A stretch of DNA of 43,169 bases from Caldimonas tepidiphila (GCF_003569765.1 NZ_KZ983963.1:7846-51014), one strand, 5' to 3'; counted from the stretch's first letter, positions 32,327 to 42,201 are shown. Notes: generated by a model not told the origin, from the sequence alone. Program-made: numbers and translations.

Positions 32327-34403
32327 CGCCGTCCCCGTCCCTGTCCTCTTCCCCGCCGCCCGGCGCCGGCAGCGGGATCGTCAGGTAGACCGTGGTGCCG
32401 AAGCCCGGGGTCGACTCGAGCTCGAGCCGGCCGCCGGCGAGCGCAGCGCGCTCCTGCATGCCGCGCAGCCCGAGGCGGCTGCGTCCCCGGTGGGCCTGCA
32501 CCGCGTCGGCGTCGAAGCCCCGGCCGTCGTCCTCGACGATGGAGCGCAGCTCCCCGCCGCGCTGCTCGACGAGCAGCGCCACGCGGCCCGCGCCGGCGTG
32601 GCGGCGCACGTTGGTCAGCGCCTCCTGCACCACGCGGTAGACGGTGGTCTCGACCTCGGGCGGCAGGCGCTGCCCGCGCAGGCCGTGGGTGTGGACCTCC
32701 ACCGGCACGCCGCTCTCGGCCGCCCAGGCCTCGGCGTGCTGGCGCAGCGCGGCCTCCAGGCCCAGGCCGTCAAGCGAGGGCGGGCGCAGCTCGTGCGCGA
32801 GGCGGTCGGCCGATTCCTCCAGCGCCCGCGCGGCCTGCCGCACCTGCGCGAGCCGGCGCAGCACCGGGCCCGCGCAGCCGTCCTGCTCGGCCACGGCCTT
32901 GAGCCCCAGGCTCAGCACCGTCAGGTGCTGGCCGAGCGTGTCGTGCAGCTCGCGCGAGAGGCGGCGGCGCTCCTCCTCCTCGGCGTTGAAGAGCTGCCGC
33001 ACCAGCTCGCGCACCCGCTGCTCGGCGGCGCGCCGCTCGGCGACCTCTGCCTTCAGCGCCGCGTTGGCCTGCGCCAGCTCGGCGGTGCGCTCGCGCACCC
33101 GCGTCTCCAGCTCGTCGCGCGCGCGGCGCAGGGCCTCCTCGGCCGCCTTGCGGTCCGAGATGTCCATCATCAACGCGAAGGTCCGCAGCGGCGCGCCGGC
33201 GGCGTCGCGGATCAGCATGACGCTCATCAGCGCCCACACCACGCCGCCGTCCTTGCGCAGCATCCGCTTCTCGAGCTCGAAGTTCGGCAGCTCGCCGCGC
33301 ACCATGCGCTGGTAGAGGTCGAGGTTGCGCTCCCGGTCGTCCGGATGCGTGAGCTCGAGGAAGGGGCGGCCCAGCAGCTCGGAGCGCGTGCAGCCGAGCA
33401 GCCGGGCGAAATGCGCGTTGACGCGCAGCAGGCGGCCCGTGGCGGGGTCGGCGTGCGCCATTCCGGCGCTCGTGAGCTCGAAGAGGGCGCGGAACTGCGC
33501 CTCGCTCTCGCGCTGGCGCTGCTCCCACTGCCTGCGCTCGGTGATGTCGATCGTGGCGCCGAGCATGCGCCGCGGCCGCCCGGCGCCGTCGTGCTCGACG
33601 CGCCCGCGCGAGGACAGCCAGCGCTCGCCGGCGCCCTCGCGCGGCGCGAGGCGGAACTCCAGCTCGAAGGGCGCGCCGTGCAGCACCGCGGCGGCCAGCA
33701 CGATGTCCATCGCGGCACGGTCCTCGGGCGCGACGGCCTCGCGCCAGAGGACTGCGCTCACGACGTCCGCCTGCGGGGGCCAGCCCATCAGCCGGGCCAT
33801 CGTCGGCGAGACGGCGCAGTCCTGCGTCTGCAGGTCCAGCTCCCAGGTGCCGACGTTGCCCGCCTCGACGGCGAGGCGCTGGAACGCCTCCCTGTCGCGC
33901 AGCCGGCGCTCGGCCTGCGCCTCGCGGGTGGTCTCGACCGCCTGCAGCAGCACGCCGGCGACCTGCCCGTGCTCGTCGCGCACCGGGCCGAGGCTGCCGG
34001 TGAAGCGGCGTCCGCCGCCGCGCCCGTCCCGCGTGCCGGGCACGAGCGCGCGGTGACGGAAGCCCAGCGGCTCGCCGTGCTGCAGCACGCGGCGCAGCTC
34101 CGGCTCGAGCGGCCGGCCCGCCGGCCAGGCTTCGGCGAGCGGGCGGCCGAGCGTCTCTGCCGGGTGCGGCAGGCCGAGGGCGGAGCGTGCCGCGTCGTTG
34201 CAGAACAGCGCCAGGCGGGGTCCCCAGGCGAGGATCATCGGCACGCCGGCGTCGAGCACCGTCCCGAGCGCGACGCGCAGCGCCGCGGGCCAGTGCCGCG
34301 CCGGCCCGAGCGGCAGCTCCGCGCCGCCGTGCGCACGCAGCAGCGCCCCGGTCTCGCCGCCGGCGGGCGGCCAGGTGCTGGCGAGTTCGACGGCTTCGTC
34401 CAT
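32319..34403 (-). CDS. NarX-type PAS histidine kinase (HisKA_3)
   Basis: Encodes 694 residues without membrane spans. An N-terminal PAS-like domain (about 5-165) has the PLGPARHWPAALRVAL entry seen in several PAS kinases; a second PAS at 175-300 and a third at 305-425 follow, each ending in a DITERR or DISDRK type linker. A coiled coil (425-480) leads to HisKA_3 near 483 (RRRLSRELHDTLGQHL) and HATPase_c at 590-685 (VVQEALTNVRRHA, DDGRGF, LGLRGMQERA). It should phosphorylate the LuxR-type regulator encoded just downstream (8-nt overlap). It begins 7 nt after the GH1-like gene. Confidence 0.93.
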   Translation of the reverse strand: MDEAVELASTWPPAGGETGALLRAHGGAELPLGPARHWPAALRVALGTVLDAGVPMILAWGPRLALFCNDAARSALGLPHPAETLGRPLAEAWPAGRPLEPELRRVLQHGEPLGFRHRALVPGTRDGRGGGRRFTGSLGPVRDEHGQVAGVLLQAVETTREAQAERRLRDREAFQRLAVEAGNVGTWELDLQTQDCAVSPTMARLMGWPPQADVVSAVLWREAVAPEDRAAMDIVLAAAVLHGAPFELEFRLAPREGAGERWLSSRGRVEHDGAGRPRRMLGATIDITERRQWEQRQRESEAQFRALFELTSAGMAHADPATGRLLRVNAHFARLLGCTRSELLGRPFLELTHPDDRERNLDLYQRMVRGELPNFELEKRMLRKDGGVVWALMSVMLIRDAAGAPLRTFALMMDISDRKAAEEALRRARDELETRVRERTAELAQANAALKAEVAERRAAEQRVRELVRQLFNAEEEERRRLSRELHDTLGQHLTVLSLGLKAVAEQDGCAGPVLRRLAQVRQAARALEESADRLAHELRPPSLDGLGLEAALRQHAEAWAAESGVPVEVHTHGLRGQRLPPEVETTVYRVVQEALTNVRRHAGAGRVALLVEQRGGELRSIVEDDGRGFDADAVQAHRGRSRLGLRGMQERAALAGGRLELESTPGFGTTVYLTIPLPAPGGGEEDRDGDGDG

Positions 34404-34410
34404 CGCCGTC

Positions 34411-35658
34411 TCAGTGCCAGTCGCGGTCGGGCTGCGCCTTGATGCGCCGCGCCGCCTCGATCACGTCCTGCAGGTCCACCGGGTCGCTGAACGGGTCGGC
34501 GTCGAGCCGGGTGGCGCGGCGCAGCAGGCGCTGCCAGCGGTGCAGTTCCTCGATGTAGGGCGCGCAGGGCACGCGGCGCAGGATGCCGCCCTCGTCGACC
34601 AGGTCGCACAGCCCGTTGTGCAGCCACTCGCCGGTGTGCCAGTCGGGCATGTCCACCCCCGGGAACAGGCAGACGCCGTGCAGCTCGATGCCGCGCTCGA
34701 CCGCGGCGAGCGACTCCTGCATCACGTCGCGCAGCCAGTCCTCGCGGCCCTCGCCGAGGCCGCTGGTCTCGGCGATGACCATCGGGCGGCGGTAGCGCTC
34801 CCACACCATCGAGAGCATCTCGCACAGCGGCGCGATGCGGTGGTCGTGCGGGTCCATCGCCATGTGCGGGCCCTGCTCGCGGTACTCCATCTGGCCGAAC
34901 GAGTAGCAGTTGGTGCCGACGATGTCGAGCACCTCGGGCGCGCCGCCAAGCTCGGGGTGCAGGCGGCCGTACAGCACGTCCCACGCGAAGCAGGCGTCGT
35001 CCTCCATCTCGCGGCGCGCCTCGTCGGCGAGGTCCGGGCGGTCCGCGGGCGGCACGACGCGGATCAGCGGCTCGACGTGCAGCATCCTCGCGTCGGGCTG
35101 CACCTCGCGGATCGCGCGCACGCCGGCGATCGCGGCCTCGCACAACACGCGCCGCATGCGCTCGCGCGTGGCGCGGTCGCGGCCGAAGGGCCCCATCCAG
35201 CCCCACTCGCCGCCGGCGAAGCCCCAGAAGGTGATCTCGTTGATCGGCGTGAAGCAGTGCGGGCCGTGCAGGCGCGGGCAGACGTGCGCGGCCGCGGCGC
35301 GGCAGTAGTCGGCGAAGCGCTGCACGAAGCCGGGCGAGAAGGGGTCGCAGCCGTCGGGGTAGCCGTAGTGGCAGAGGTCCCACACCGGCAGCACCTGCGT
35401 CTGCCGCAGCGCGTCGATCAGCGGCTCGATCGGCGCGAAGTCGAAGCGGCCGCCGCCGCGGTCGACCTGCGGCCAGGGGATGCCCTCGCGCGCCACGCCG
35501 ATGCCGACGCTGCGCAGCAGCCCGTAGTCCTGCAGCGCGTGCTCGCGGTGCTGCGTCTCGGCGACGAGGTCGCGCCGGCCCTGCTCCTTCCACAGAAAGG
35601 TGGAGCACTCGAAGCCGGAGAGGAAGAAGGTCGGGAAGATCCCGGGATGCTGGCTCAT
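34411..35658 (-). CDS. GH1-like glycoside hydrolase
   Basis: Encodes 415 residues with the layout of a clan GH-A (beta/alpha)8 barrel close to GH1 beta-glucosidases. Candidate catalytic residues are Glu141 in FTPINEITFWG (acid/base; GH1 usually has NEP) and Glu298 in MVIAETSG (nucleophile). Other barrel segments: LRSVGIGVAREGIPWP near 48, WDLCHYGYPDG near 93 and VGTNCYSFGQMEY near 247. No signal peptide, so it is cytoplasmic. It is shorter than a typical GH1 enzyme (440-480 residues) and its substrate is unknown. It sits between a membrane hybrid kinase (69 nt upstream) and a NarX-type kinase (7 nt downstream), an unusual operon partner set. Confidence 0.85.
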   Translation of the reverse strand: MSQHPGIFPTFFLSGFECSTFLWKEQGRRDLVAETQHREHALQDYGLLRSVGIGVAREGIPWPQVDRGGGRFDFAPIEPLIDALRQTQVLPVWDLCHYGYPDGCDPFSPGFVQRFADYCRAAAAHVCPRLHGPHCFTPINEITFWGFAGGEWGWMGPFGRDRATRERMRRVLCEAAIAGVRAIREVQPDARMLHVEPLIRVVPPADRPDLADEARREMEDDACFAWDVLYGRLHPELGGAPEVLDIVGTNCYSFGQMEYREQGPHMAMDPHDHRIAPLCEMLSMVWERYRRPMVIAETSGLGEGREDWLRDVMQESLAAVERGIELHGVCLFPGVDMPDWHTGEWLHNGLCDLVDEGGILRRVPCAPYIEELHRWQRLLRRATRLDADPFSDPVDLQDVIEAARRIKAQPDRDWH

Positions 35659-35727
35659 CTGCGCCCTTTGCCGCGGAGGCGAGGCCGGCGGCCTCTCCTG
35701 GGCAGCGGGGCAAGCCGCGCGCCCGGC

Positions 35728-38700
35728 TCAGCCGGGCTGCAGTGCCGGCAGGACCCCGGGCTCGCGCGTCGCCAGCTCGCGGCGCAGCAGCTCCTGCAGC
35801 GCGTCCGGGTCGACCGGCTTGGTGAAGTGGTGGTCGAAGCCGGCCTCGCGCGCGCGCTGGCGGTCGCTGTCCTGGCCCCAGCCGGTCAGCGCCACGATCA
35901 GCGGCCCGCGCTGCCCGGCATGCCGCGCGCGCAGACGGCGCGCCACCTCGTAGCCGTCGATGTCCGGCAGGCCGATGTCGAGCACCACCACGGCCGGCCG
36001 CCAGTCGGCCTCGGCGGCCAGCGCCGAGCCGCCGTCGTGCGCCAGCCGCACCTCGTGGTGCTGCAACTCGAGCACCGTCTGCAGCATCTCGGCAGCATCG
36101 ACGTTGTCGTCCACCACCAGCACGCGCGCCGGCGCGGCCCTGCCGCAGGCCTTCGCGGCGTCCCCGGCGGCCCGGGCAGGGGGCTCGGCGCCGGCGCTGT
36201 CCAGCGGCAGGCGGATCGTGAAGGTGCTGCCGGTGCCGGGCCCCTCGCTGCTCGCCTCGATGTGCCCGCCGTGCAGCCCGATGAGCCGGCGCGCGAGCGC
36301 GAGCCCGATGCCGAGGCCGGCCTGCGCCGTCTCGCGCCGTTCCTGCACGAACATGCCGAAGATGCGCTCGAGCATCTCGGGCGCGATGCCGCTGCCCTCG
36401 TCGCGGATCGTCAGGCAGGCCCCGCCGCCTTCGCGGCGCGCGGCGAGCGTGATGCGGCCGCCCTCCGGCGTGAACTTCACCGCGTTGTTGAGCACGTTCT
36501 GCAGCGCCTGCGACAGCCGGGTGGCGTCGGCCTGCAGCACGAGCGGCTCGTCGGGAAGCTCCACCACGAGCCGCTGGCGCCGGGCATCGGCGGTCGGCCG
36601 CGCCACGTCGACGGCGTTCGCCACCACCGAGGCCAGCGACTCGGCGCGCAGCTTCAGCACGATGCGCCCGAGCGTGATGCGCGAGACCTCGAGCAGGTCG
36701 TCGACGAGCCGCGTCATGTGCACGCTCTGGCGCTCGATCAGCTCGCCGGCGCGCGCGACCGCCGGGTCGGGGGGCTGGCGCAGCCGGATCACGTGCGCGG
36801 CCGAGCGGATCGGCGCGAGCGGGTTGCGCAGCTCGTGCGCGAGCGTGGCGAGGAACTCGTCCTTCTGCCGGTCGGCCTCGCGCAGCGCGCGCTCGCTGCG
36901 CAGCAGCCGCTCCTCGCTGTCGCGCAGCGCCTGTTCGGCGGCGCGCTGCTCGGTGACGTCGGTGTTGGTGCCGAACCAGCGCGTGATGCGCCCGGCCGCG
37001 TCGCGCAGCGGCTGCGCGCGCGACAGGAACCAGCGGAACTCGCCGTCGGCGCGCCGCAGCGGGAAGGTGTCTTCCCAGGGCTCGCCGCAGGCCAGGCAGC
37101 GGCGGAAGCCCTCGCTCACGCGCTCGAGGTGGTCCGAGTGGTGGACCGTCTGCCAGCCCCAGCCCGCGGTCTGCTCGGGCCGGGTGCCGGTGTACTCGAA
37201 CCAGCGCCGGTTGTACCAGAGCGCGTGGCCTCGCTCGTCGGTGATCCAGGCGAGCTGCGACATGTTGTCGGCGAGCGCGCGGAAGCGCGTCTCGCTCTCG
37301 CGCTGCGCCGCCTCGGCCGCCATGCGCTCGGTGAGGTCCATCTGCACGATCACCGCGCCAACGATGCGTCCCTGCGCGTCGCGCACCGGCGCCCCGGAGT
37401 TCAGCATCGTGCGCCGCGTGCCGGGGGGCGCGCCGAAGGGCTCGATCTCGACGAGGTCGCCGGGCGGCGTCTCGCCGGCCAGTGCGCGCGCCAGCGCCCA
37501 TTCCTGCGGCTCGAGCCGCCGACCGTGGCGCGGCGAGCCGTCGGCCCACCAGCCCTTCCACTCGCGGTACTCCTCGATGCTGTTGGAGAAGGGCGCGCTG
37601 CCCCACAGGCGCTCGTTGGCCCGGTTCATGCGCACCAGCCGGCCGTCGGCATCGGCGACGATGATGCCGGCGGGCGCGGCCTGCAGCACCGCGTCGAGCA
37701 GGCCGCGCTCGGCCTCGGCCTCGGCGGCGGCGCGGCGCGCGCGCGCCTCGCTGTCGCGCAGCGCGGCCTCGGTGGCCAGCCGCTGGCTGATGTCGATTCC
37801 GGAGGCGACGAGGTGCGTGATGCGCCCGCCCGCGTCGCGCAGCGGCGCGAGCTGGCAGTCGATGGTGATGACCTGGTCCTGCGCCATGCAGGCGGTCAGG
37901 TCGTGGCGCACCGGCGTGCCTTCGCGCGCCGTCGCGACCGCCTCGCGCAGCCGCTGCCGCACCGAGGCGTCGTGGCGCCACCAGTCGCAGTCCCAGAAGG
38001 GCCGCCCGAGGAGCCGCTCGCGGTCCAGGCCGGCGGCCTTCACCGGCGAGTCGTTCACCTCCAGCAGCCGCCCCTCGAGGTCCAGCACCGCCACGGAGGC
38101 CTGGAGGCGGTCGATCACGCGGCGCAGGTGCTCGCGGCTGTCGCGCAGCGCCTCGGCGATCTGCGCGGTCACGGCCTCGCGCTGCTCGGCCACGATGCGG
38201 CGCATCTGCTCCTGCTGGTGCTCTTGATGCCACTGCGCCGCGCGCTGCAGCGCGCGGCGCAGCGTGTCGATCTCGCGCACCGGCATCGGTGCCAGCGCGG
38301 GCAGGCCGCCGTGGTGCATCGCGTCGGCGGCGGCCGCCAGCTCGCCGAGCGGGCCGGTCAGGCGCCGCGCCAGCAGCGCGGCCAGGAACAGCCCGAGCGC
38401 GAGCGCCGAGCCGACGATCGCGATCCAGGCATAGCCGGCGCGCTGCACGCTGGCGAAGGCCTCGCGACGCGGCAGTGTCACATGCACTGCCCAGCCGCTC
38501 GTCGTCGAGGCCGCGTAGGCGCCGATGAGGGGCTCGCCGTCCTTGCCGGGCTGCTCGAAGAGGCCGAGCGGCGCCAGCGCCAGCCGGGCCGTCAGCTCCG
38601 GGGGAAGCTGCTCGCCGAGCCGCGGCGCGCCGCCGCCGCCGCTGCCGGTGGCGACGACGCGACCGGCGCGATCGCTCAGCGTCAGGCGCACCTCGGCGTC

Positions 38701-39369
38701 GACGTCGAGCTCCCGCAGGAGCCGCGAGAGCCGCTCGGGGGTCAGCGCGAGCAGCAGCGCGTGCCGCGGGCGGCCCTCGCGCAGGACCGGAACCGCCAGG
38801 CCGACGAGCGGCTGCTTCAGCTGCGGGTTGAGGTGGAGGTTGCCGTAGACCGGCGCGGCGGCCTCGAAGACGCGGCGGAACGTCTCCGGCGATCCCAGGG
38901 GCAGGTGCTGCCCGCTCCATTCGGCCTGCCGGTCTTCCCGCCCCATCTGCAGCAGGTTCGGCAGCGGGGCGCCGAGGGGGGCGACGGTGTTGAGCCGGAC
39001 CTGGCCGTCCGGGTCGAGCACCGAGATCATCGTGCCGGGACGCTTCGCGGTCACCTCCGCGGCGTAGCTGCGGAAGCCCTCCCAGTCCCCGGCGTCGATC
39101 AGCGGCGACGCGGCCAGCAGCTCCAGCAGCGCGCGCTCGGTGGCGAGCTCGCCCTCGATCGCGAGCATCAGCGCCTGCGCGGTGTCGCGCAGGCCCTGCT
39201 GGACCGACGCGCGCCTTGCCTGCCAGTGCTGCCACTGCACGATCATCGCGCCGAGCGCCAGCGGAAGCAGCGCCGCGAGGACCAGCCCCGACAGGCTGCG
39301 CCGCAGCGAGCGCTGCCGAGGGGCGCCCGCCGTCCTGCCCGTGCCGGCCCCGGCAGGGCTCAGCGGCAC
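35728..39369 (-). CDS. membrane hybrid histidine kinase with extracytoplasmic sensor and three PAS domains
   Basis: Encodes 1213 residues from a GTG at 39369 (complement CAC 39367-39369) with GGAG eight nt upstream. Order: membrane span about 25-45, periplasmic dCache-like sensor 46-318, span 323-345, HAMP and coiled coil 346-415, PAS 420-540, PAS 570-690, PAS 700-815, HisKA near 836 ([13 protein letters not shown]), HATPase_c 940-1060 ([19 protein letters not shown]) and receiver 1080-1200 ([17 protein letters not shown]). The kinase core and receiver are close paralogues of those at 1229-3337 and 3334-7002. It is 69 nt upstream of the GH1-like gene, so one transcript could run from here to the LuxR-type regulator. 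Confidence 0.92.
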   Translation of the reverse strand: MPLSPAGAGTGRTAGAPRQRSLRRSLSGLVLAALLPLALGAMIVQWQHWQARRASVQQGLRDTAQALMLAIEGELATERALLELLAASPLIDAGDWEGFRSYAAEVTAKRPGTMISVLDPDGQVRLNTVAPLGAPLPNLLQMGREDRQAEWSGQHLPLGSPETFRRVFEAAAPVYGNLHLNPQLKQPLVGLAVPVLREGRPRHALLLALTPERLSRLLRELDVDAEVRLTLSDRAGRVVATGSGGGGAPRLGEQLPPELTARLALAPLGLFEQPGKDGEPLIGAYAASTTSGWAVHVTLPRREAFASVQRAGYAWIAIVGSALALGLFLAALLARRLTGPLGELAAAADAMHHGGLPALAPMPVREIDTLRRALQRAAQWHQEHQQEQMRRIVAEQREAVTAQIAEALRDSREHLRRVIDRLQASVAVLDLEGRLLEVNDSPVKAAGLDRERLLGRPFWDCDWWRHDASVRQRLREAVATAREGTPVRHDLTACMAQDQVITIDCQLAPLRDAGGRITHLVASGIDISQRLATEAALRDSEARARRAAAEAEAERGLLDAVLQAAPAGIIVADADGRLVRMNRANERLWGSAPFSNSIEEYREWKGWWADGSPRHGRRLEPQEWALARALAGETPPGDLVEIEPFGAPPGTRRTMLNSGAPVRDAQGRIVGAVIVQMDLTERMAAEAAQRESETRFRALADNMSQLAWITDERGHALWYNRRWFEYTGTRPEQTAGWGWQTVHHSDHLERVSEGFRRCLACGEPWEDTFPLRRADGEFRWFLSRAQPLRDAAGRITRWFGTNTDVTEQRAAEQALRDSEERLLRSERALREADRQKDEFLATLAHELRNPLAPIRSAAHVIRLRQPPDPAVARAGELIERQSVHMTRLVDDLLEVSRITLGRIVLKLRAESLASVVANAVDVARPTADARRQRLVVELPDEPLVLQADATRLSQALQNVLNNAVKFTPEGGRITLAARREGGGACLTIRDEGSGIAPEMLERIFGMFVQERRETAQAGLGIGLALARRLIGLHGGHIEASSEGPGTGSTFTIRLPLDSAGAEPPARAAGDAAKACGRAAPARVLVVDDNVDAAEMLQTVLELQHHEVRLAHDGGSALAAEADWRPAVVVLDIGLPDIDGYEVARRLRARHAGQRGPLIVALTGWGQDSDRQRAREAGFDHHFTKPVDPDALQELLRRELATREPGVLPALQPG

Positions 39370-39612
39370 GGCGCGGCTCCGGCAGCGCGGGTCGAGGCGG
39401 TGTCCCCGACCCCGCCGGGCCGGGGCATCCCTGTCGGCGGTGCCGCATTCCGGGGGATCAGCGCAGGGGCGGCGGCGGCAGGGAGATGGGGTGGCACGGG
39501 GACTCCGGAAGGCTGGGACGCAGGGGCGCGGGAACCATACAAGGCGCCTCCCGGAGGGTCCTTAACGAATGTCAAGAGCGACGTTTCCCCTGGGGGAAAA
39601 GCGAGGCCCGGA

Positions 39613-39640
39613 GGCCGCCCGGCCCGTGCAGGGGGCGGCC
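39613..39640 (-). terminator. probable terminator of the exported-protein gene
   Basis: GGCCGCCC (39613-39620) pairs with GGGCGGCC (39633-39640) across a 12-nt loop, 5 nt beyond the stop at 39646. On the minus strand a TTTT run follows after 12 nt (39600-39597). Confidence 0.5.
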
Positions 39641-39645
39641 CGGCT

Positions 39646-40308
39646 TCAGCGGCCCGCGTCGCGACTGGGGGCGCGGGGGCCGGCCGCGGTCGCCGCGGCC
39701 ATGCCGGCGCCGCCCGGTGCGATTTCGACGGCGGTCGGCGGCACGAAGCTGATCACGATCTGGTCGTTCGGGGCGATCTGGCCCAGCGCCTGCGGGCTCG
39801 TCAGGATATCGACCGGCATGCCGTCGGTGGTGCGCAGCGTCAGCACGCCGCGGCTGGGGTCGACGCGGTGGACCTGCGCGGCCACCGTGACCGGCTCGGC
39901 CGCGCCCTGCCGGGCGAGTTCGCTGCTGTTCGCCGCCTGGGCGGCGGCGGCCTCGACGCGGGCGCCCATCTCGTCGAGGGCCTGCCGCTCGTCGGTGCGC
40001 TTGGCCAGCGCCAGCGCCTCGGCCTCGGAGTAGCGCAGCGTCACCCGGTCGCCCTGCTGCAGCTTGTCGAACTGCGGCACGTCGCGGCCGACGGCCAGCA
40101 CGAACTCGCGGCCGTTCTGATCGCGCGCCATCATCAGGCGGTTGGCGCGGTCGACGCCGGTCACGGTGCCTTCGATCACCGAGGTGTTGATCCAGACGCG
40201 CGGCGCTTCGCCGGCTTGCGACGGCGTGGTCGCCGGGGTCTGCTGCGCCTGGGCGAGCGGCATCGCGAGGACAGCGGCGGCGCCGAGGGCGATGGTCAGA
40301 CGTTTCAT
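39646..40308 (-). CDS. exported protein of unknown function
   Basis: Encodes 220 residues from the ATG complement at 40306-40308, with AGGAG 6 nt upstream on the minus strand. Residues 1-22 are a clear Sec signal peptide (MKRL, hydrophobic core, cleavage after AQA). The mature protein has two similar beta-rich stretches (about 42-95 and 135-185), the first with VIEGTVTGVDRANRLMMAR and a RVTLRYSEAEALAL helix entry, the second with AQVHRVDPSRGVLTLRTTDG. This is the layout of small periplasmic OB-like proteins. The C-terminal tail is Ala/Gly-rich. I recognise a general resemblance to hypothetical periplasmic proteins of Burkholderiales but no named family. Confidence 0.82.
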   Translation of the reverse strand: MKRLTIALGAAAVLAMPLAQAQQTPATTPSQAGEAPRVWINTSVIEGTVTGVDRANRLMMARDQNGREFVLAVGRDVPQFDKLQQGDRVTLRYSEAEALALAKRTDERQALDEMGARVEAAAAQAANSSELARQGAAEPVTVAAQVHRVDPSRGVLTLRTTDGMPVDILTSPQALGQIAPNDQIVISFVPPTAVEIAPGGAGMAAATAAGPRAPSRDAGR

Positions 40309-40429
40309 GTCGAACTCCTGCAGTGCGAGGTTGAGACTCGGGAGGCCCGCGCGAACGCGGGCGCCAGGGAGCTCTCTCCCCGGGCAGGATGAGGGGCAAC
40401 CCGCATTCCCGGGGGCGGCCGCAGGCCCC

Positions 40430-40455
40430 GCCCGGCAGCGCGCTCCGCGCCGGGC
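40430..40455 (-). terminator. hairpin downstream of the arylamine N-acetyltransferase gene
   Basis: GCCCGGC (40430-40436) pairs with GCCGGGC (40449-40455), with further GC pairs possible inside. It lies 8 nt past the minus-strand stop at 40463. No T run follows. Confidence 0.4.
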
Positions 40456-40462
40456 GCGCGGC

Positions 40463-41284
40463 TCAGCGGGATGCGGGATCGGGCAGGGCGGCGAGCCGCT
40501 GCCGCAGCGCCGGCATGTCGGGCAGGCGCAGGCCGAACTCGCCCTGCAGCACCTCGCACACGGCGTCGGCGTGCGGCAGCAGGCGCGAGTCGCTGGTGCC
40601 GCCGGGGTGGTGGACGGTGAACTGACGGTTCAGCAGCGCCAGCCGCCGGCCGGGCAGCGCCCGGGCGCACAGCAGGTTGCCGACGAAGATCGAGCGCGGG
40701 TGGGTGGCGACGAAGTGGTTGGCCATCTGCAGGTCGACCGCGTGCTGCGGCATCAGGTCGAAACGGTAGAGCGACTTCCATTGCCCGGCGACGCAGGCCT
40801 GCAGCCGCCATTCCTCGTCACGCCGCAGCAGGCGGAAGGGCTCGTGCGGCGTGGGCTGCACGGTGTCCGCCTCGAGCGCGAGCACGCCGGTGAGGGTGAG
40901 CCCGCCGAAGCCGACGTCGACGAGGTGGGGCCGGCCCTCGACCGCGACGCGCAGCAGCATGTGCGTGCGCGGGTTCAGCGCATCCTCCGGCTGGTTCCAC
41001 AGCACGCGTGCCGCCAGGCTCGCGACCTCCTCGAAGCCGAGCGCGCGCAGAGCCTCCGCCAGCAGCAGGTTGTGCTCGAAGCAGTAGCCGCCACGGTGCT
41101 CGTGCACCAGCTTGCGCTCGACCGCCGCCGGCTCGAGCAGCGGGGGCCGGCCGAGCAGCGGGTCGAGGTTCTCGAACGGGATCGCCGCGGCGTGCGCGGC
41201 CACCAGGCGCGACAGCGTCGCGAGCGTCGGAGCGCGGCATCCGGCCGCGCCGATGCGCGCGAGGTAGGCATCGAGGTCGATCAT
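40463..41284 (-). CDS. nat: arylamine N-acetyltransferase
   Basis: Encodes 273 residues from the ATG complement at 41282-41284, with GGAGGAG about 6 nt upstream on the minus strand; an in-frame TTG two codons earlier is less likely. The family triad is intact: Cys68 in RGGYCFEHN, His108 in RTHMLL and Asp123 in HLVDVGFGG. The IPFENLDPLLGR segment near 35 is also typical. The enzyme transfers an acetyl group from acetyl-CoA to arylamines or hydrazines in the cytoplasm by a cysteine acyl intermediate. Length is normal. It stands alone, 154 nt from the exported-protein gene. Confidence 0.95.
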   Translation of the reverse strand: MIDLDAYLARIGAAGCRAPTLATLSRLVAAHAAAIPFENLDPLLGRPPLLEPAAVERKLVHEHRGGYCFEHNLLLAEALRALGFEEVASLAARVLWNQPEDALNPRTHMLLRVAVEGRPHLVDVGFGGLTLTGVLALEADTVQPTPHEPFRLLRRDEEWRLQACVAGQWKSLYRFDLMPQHAVDLQMANHFVATHPRSIFVGNLLCARALPGRRLALLNRQFTVHHPGGTSDSRLLPHADAVCEVLQGEFGLRLPDMPALRQRLAALPDPASR

Positions 41285-41401
41285 CGGCAACTCCTCCCCG
41301 GGAACGTGCTGGGGCCTCGCGGGGCGGCCCGGCGCGACCGAAACCGCGGGGCCGCCCGCGCGGCAAGGCGTCCATTCTGCGCCGGGGAGCGCCCGGGGGG
41401 G

Positions 41402-42121
41402 CTACAGCGCGGCGAGGAAGGCGCGGCGCACCTCGGAGGCGCCGACGAGGCTGGGCTCGATCGTGTTCGTGAACCAGGACGGGTCGCCGCCGAGGAAGTG
41501 CGCGTGCAGGTCCACGAGGCGGCCGTATCTCGCCGCCATGCGGCCGATCGCCTCGTTGACGCGGCGGTGGTTGGCGCGCGCGATGCGCGGCTCGATGCCG
41601 AGGAAGTTGCGGGCGTCGTCGCCGAAGGTCGGGTCGTAGACCGTGCCGAGCAGCACCGGGCGGATCGGCAGCCGGCGCAGGAAGGCGTCGAGCGCGGACT
41701 CGAAGGCGCGCACCCCGCGGCCGTCGTCGCCCGCGAGCCCGCGCAGCAGGTCGTTGCCGCCGACGGTCAGCAGCGCCACCGCGTCGCCCCGGGGGCGCAG
41801 GCCCTGCGCCTGCCCCGGCAGGCTCGCAACCGTCGCGCCGTCGACCGCGCGGTGCTCGAGCCGCGCCGGGCCGCGCGACTGCAGGTCCCGGCCCCTGAAC
41901 TCGGGGAACAGCGCGTCGTCGTTGCGCACGATGAGCTGGCCCGGGTGCACGCCGTGGGCGTTGTAGCGGGCGCAGTCGAGGATCGAGTCGCCGAAGGTGT
42001 AGAGCGTGAGCGGCGGGCCGCCCTGCGGGCGGGGCCCGGCAGCCCGCGAAAGCGGGGCGAGCAGCAGCGACGAGGCGGCGGCGAGCATCCGGCGGCGGGA
42101 GGAGTCGGGGAGCGGGGGCAT
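41402..42121 (-). CDS. SGNH/GDSL hydrolase with Tat-like signal
   Basis: Encodes 239 residues from the ATG complement at 42119-42121. The N-terminus SSRRRMLAAASSLLLAP is a twin-arginine-type signal, so the enzyme is probably exported folded. SGNH motifs: catalytic Ser in YTFGDSILD (block I), Gly/Asn in TVGGNDLL (block III) and the Asp-His pair in VDLHAHFLGGD (block V). The IRPVLLGTVYDPTFGD segment fits the central sheet. It probably hydrolyses an acyl or acetyl ester in the periplasm. The substrate is unknown. No good ribosome site precedes this ATG, but upstream in-frame sequence is not coding-like. Confidence 0.87.
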   Translation of the reverse strand: MPPLPDSSRRRMLAAASSLLLAPLSRAAGPRPQGGPPLTLYTFGDSILDCARYNAHGVHPGQLIVRNDDALFPEFRGRDLQSRGPARLEHRAVDGATVASLPGQAQGLRPRGDAVALLTVGGNDLLRGLAGDDGRGVRAFESALDAFLRRLPIRPVLLGTVYDPTFGDDARNFLGIEPRIARANHRRVNEAIGRMAARYGRLVDLHAHFLGGDPSWFTNTIEPSLVGASEVRRAFLAAL

Positions 42122-42201
42122 GGCGACGGGAGGAAAGCTTGCAGCCGGGGGCGTCCTTCTTCCCAGCAAACCGGCCGCCTGCACCGGCTGCTCTGCTTCA
42201 G

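Noticed and set aside
34198-40392. Open frame of about 2064 codons on the plus strand
   Set aside because: Antisense shadow of the GH1-like, kinase and exported-protein genes. Composition is His/Arg/Ala-rich with no recognisable domain.
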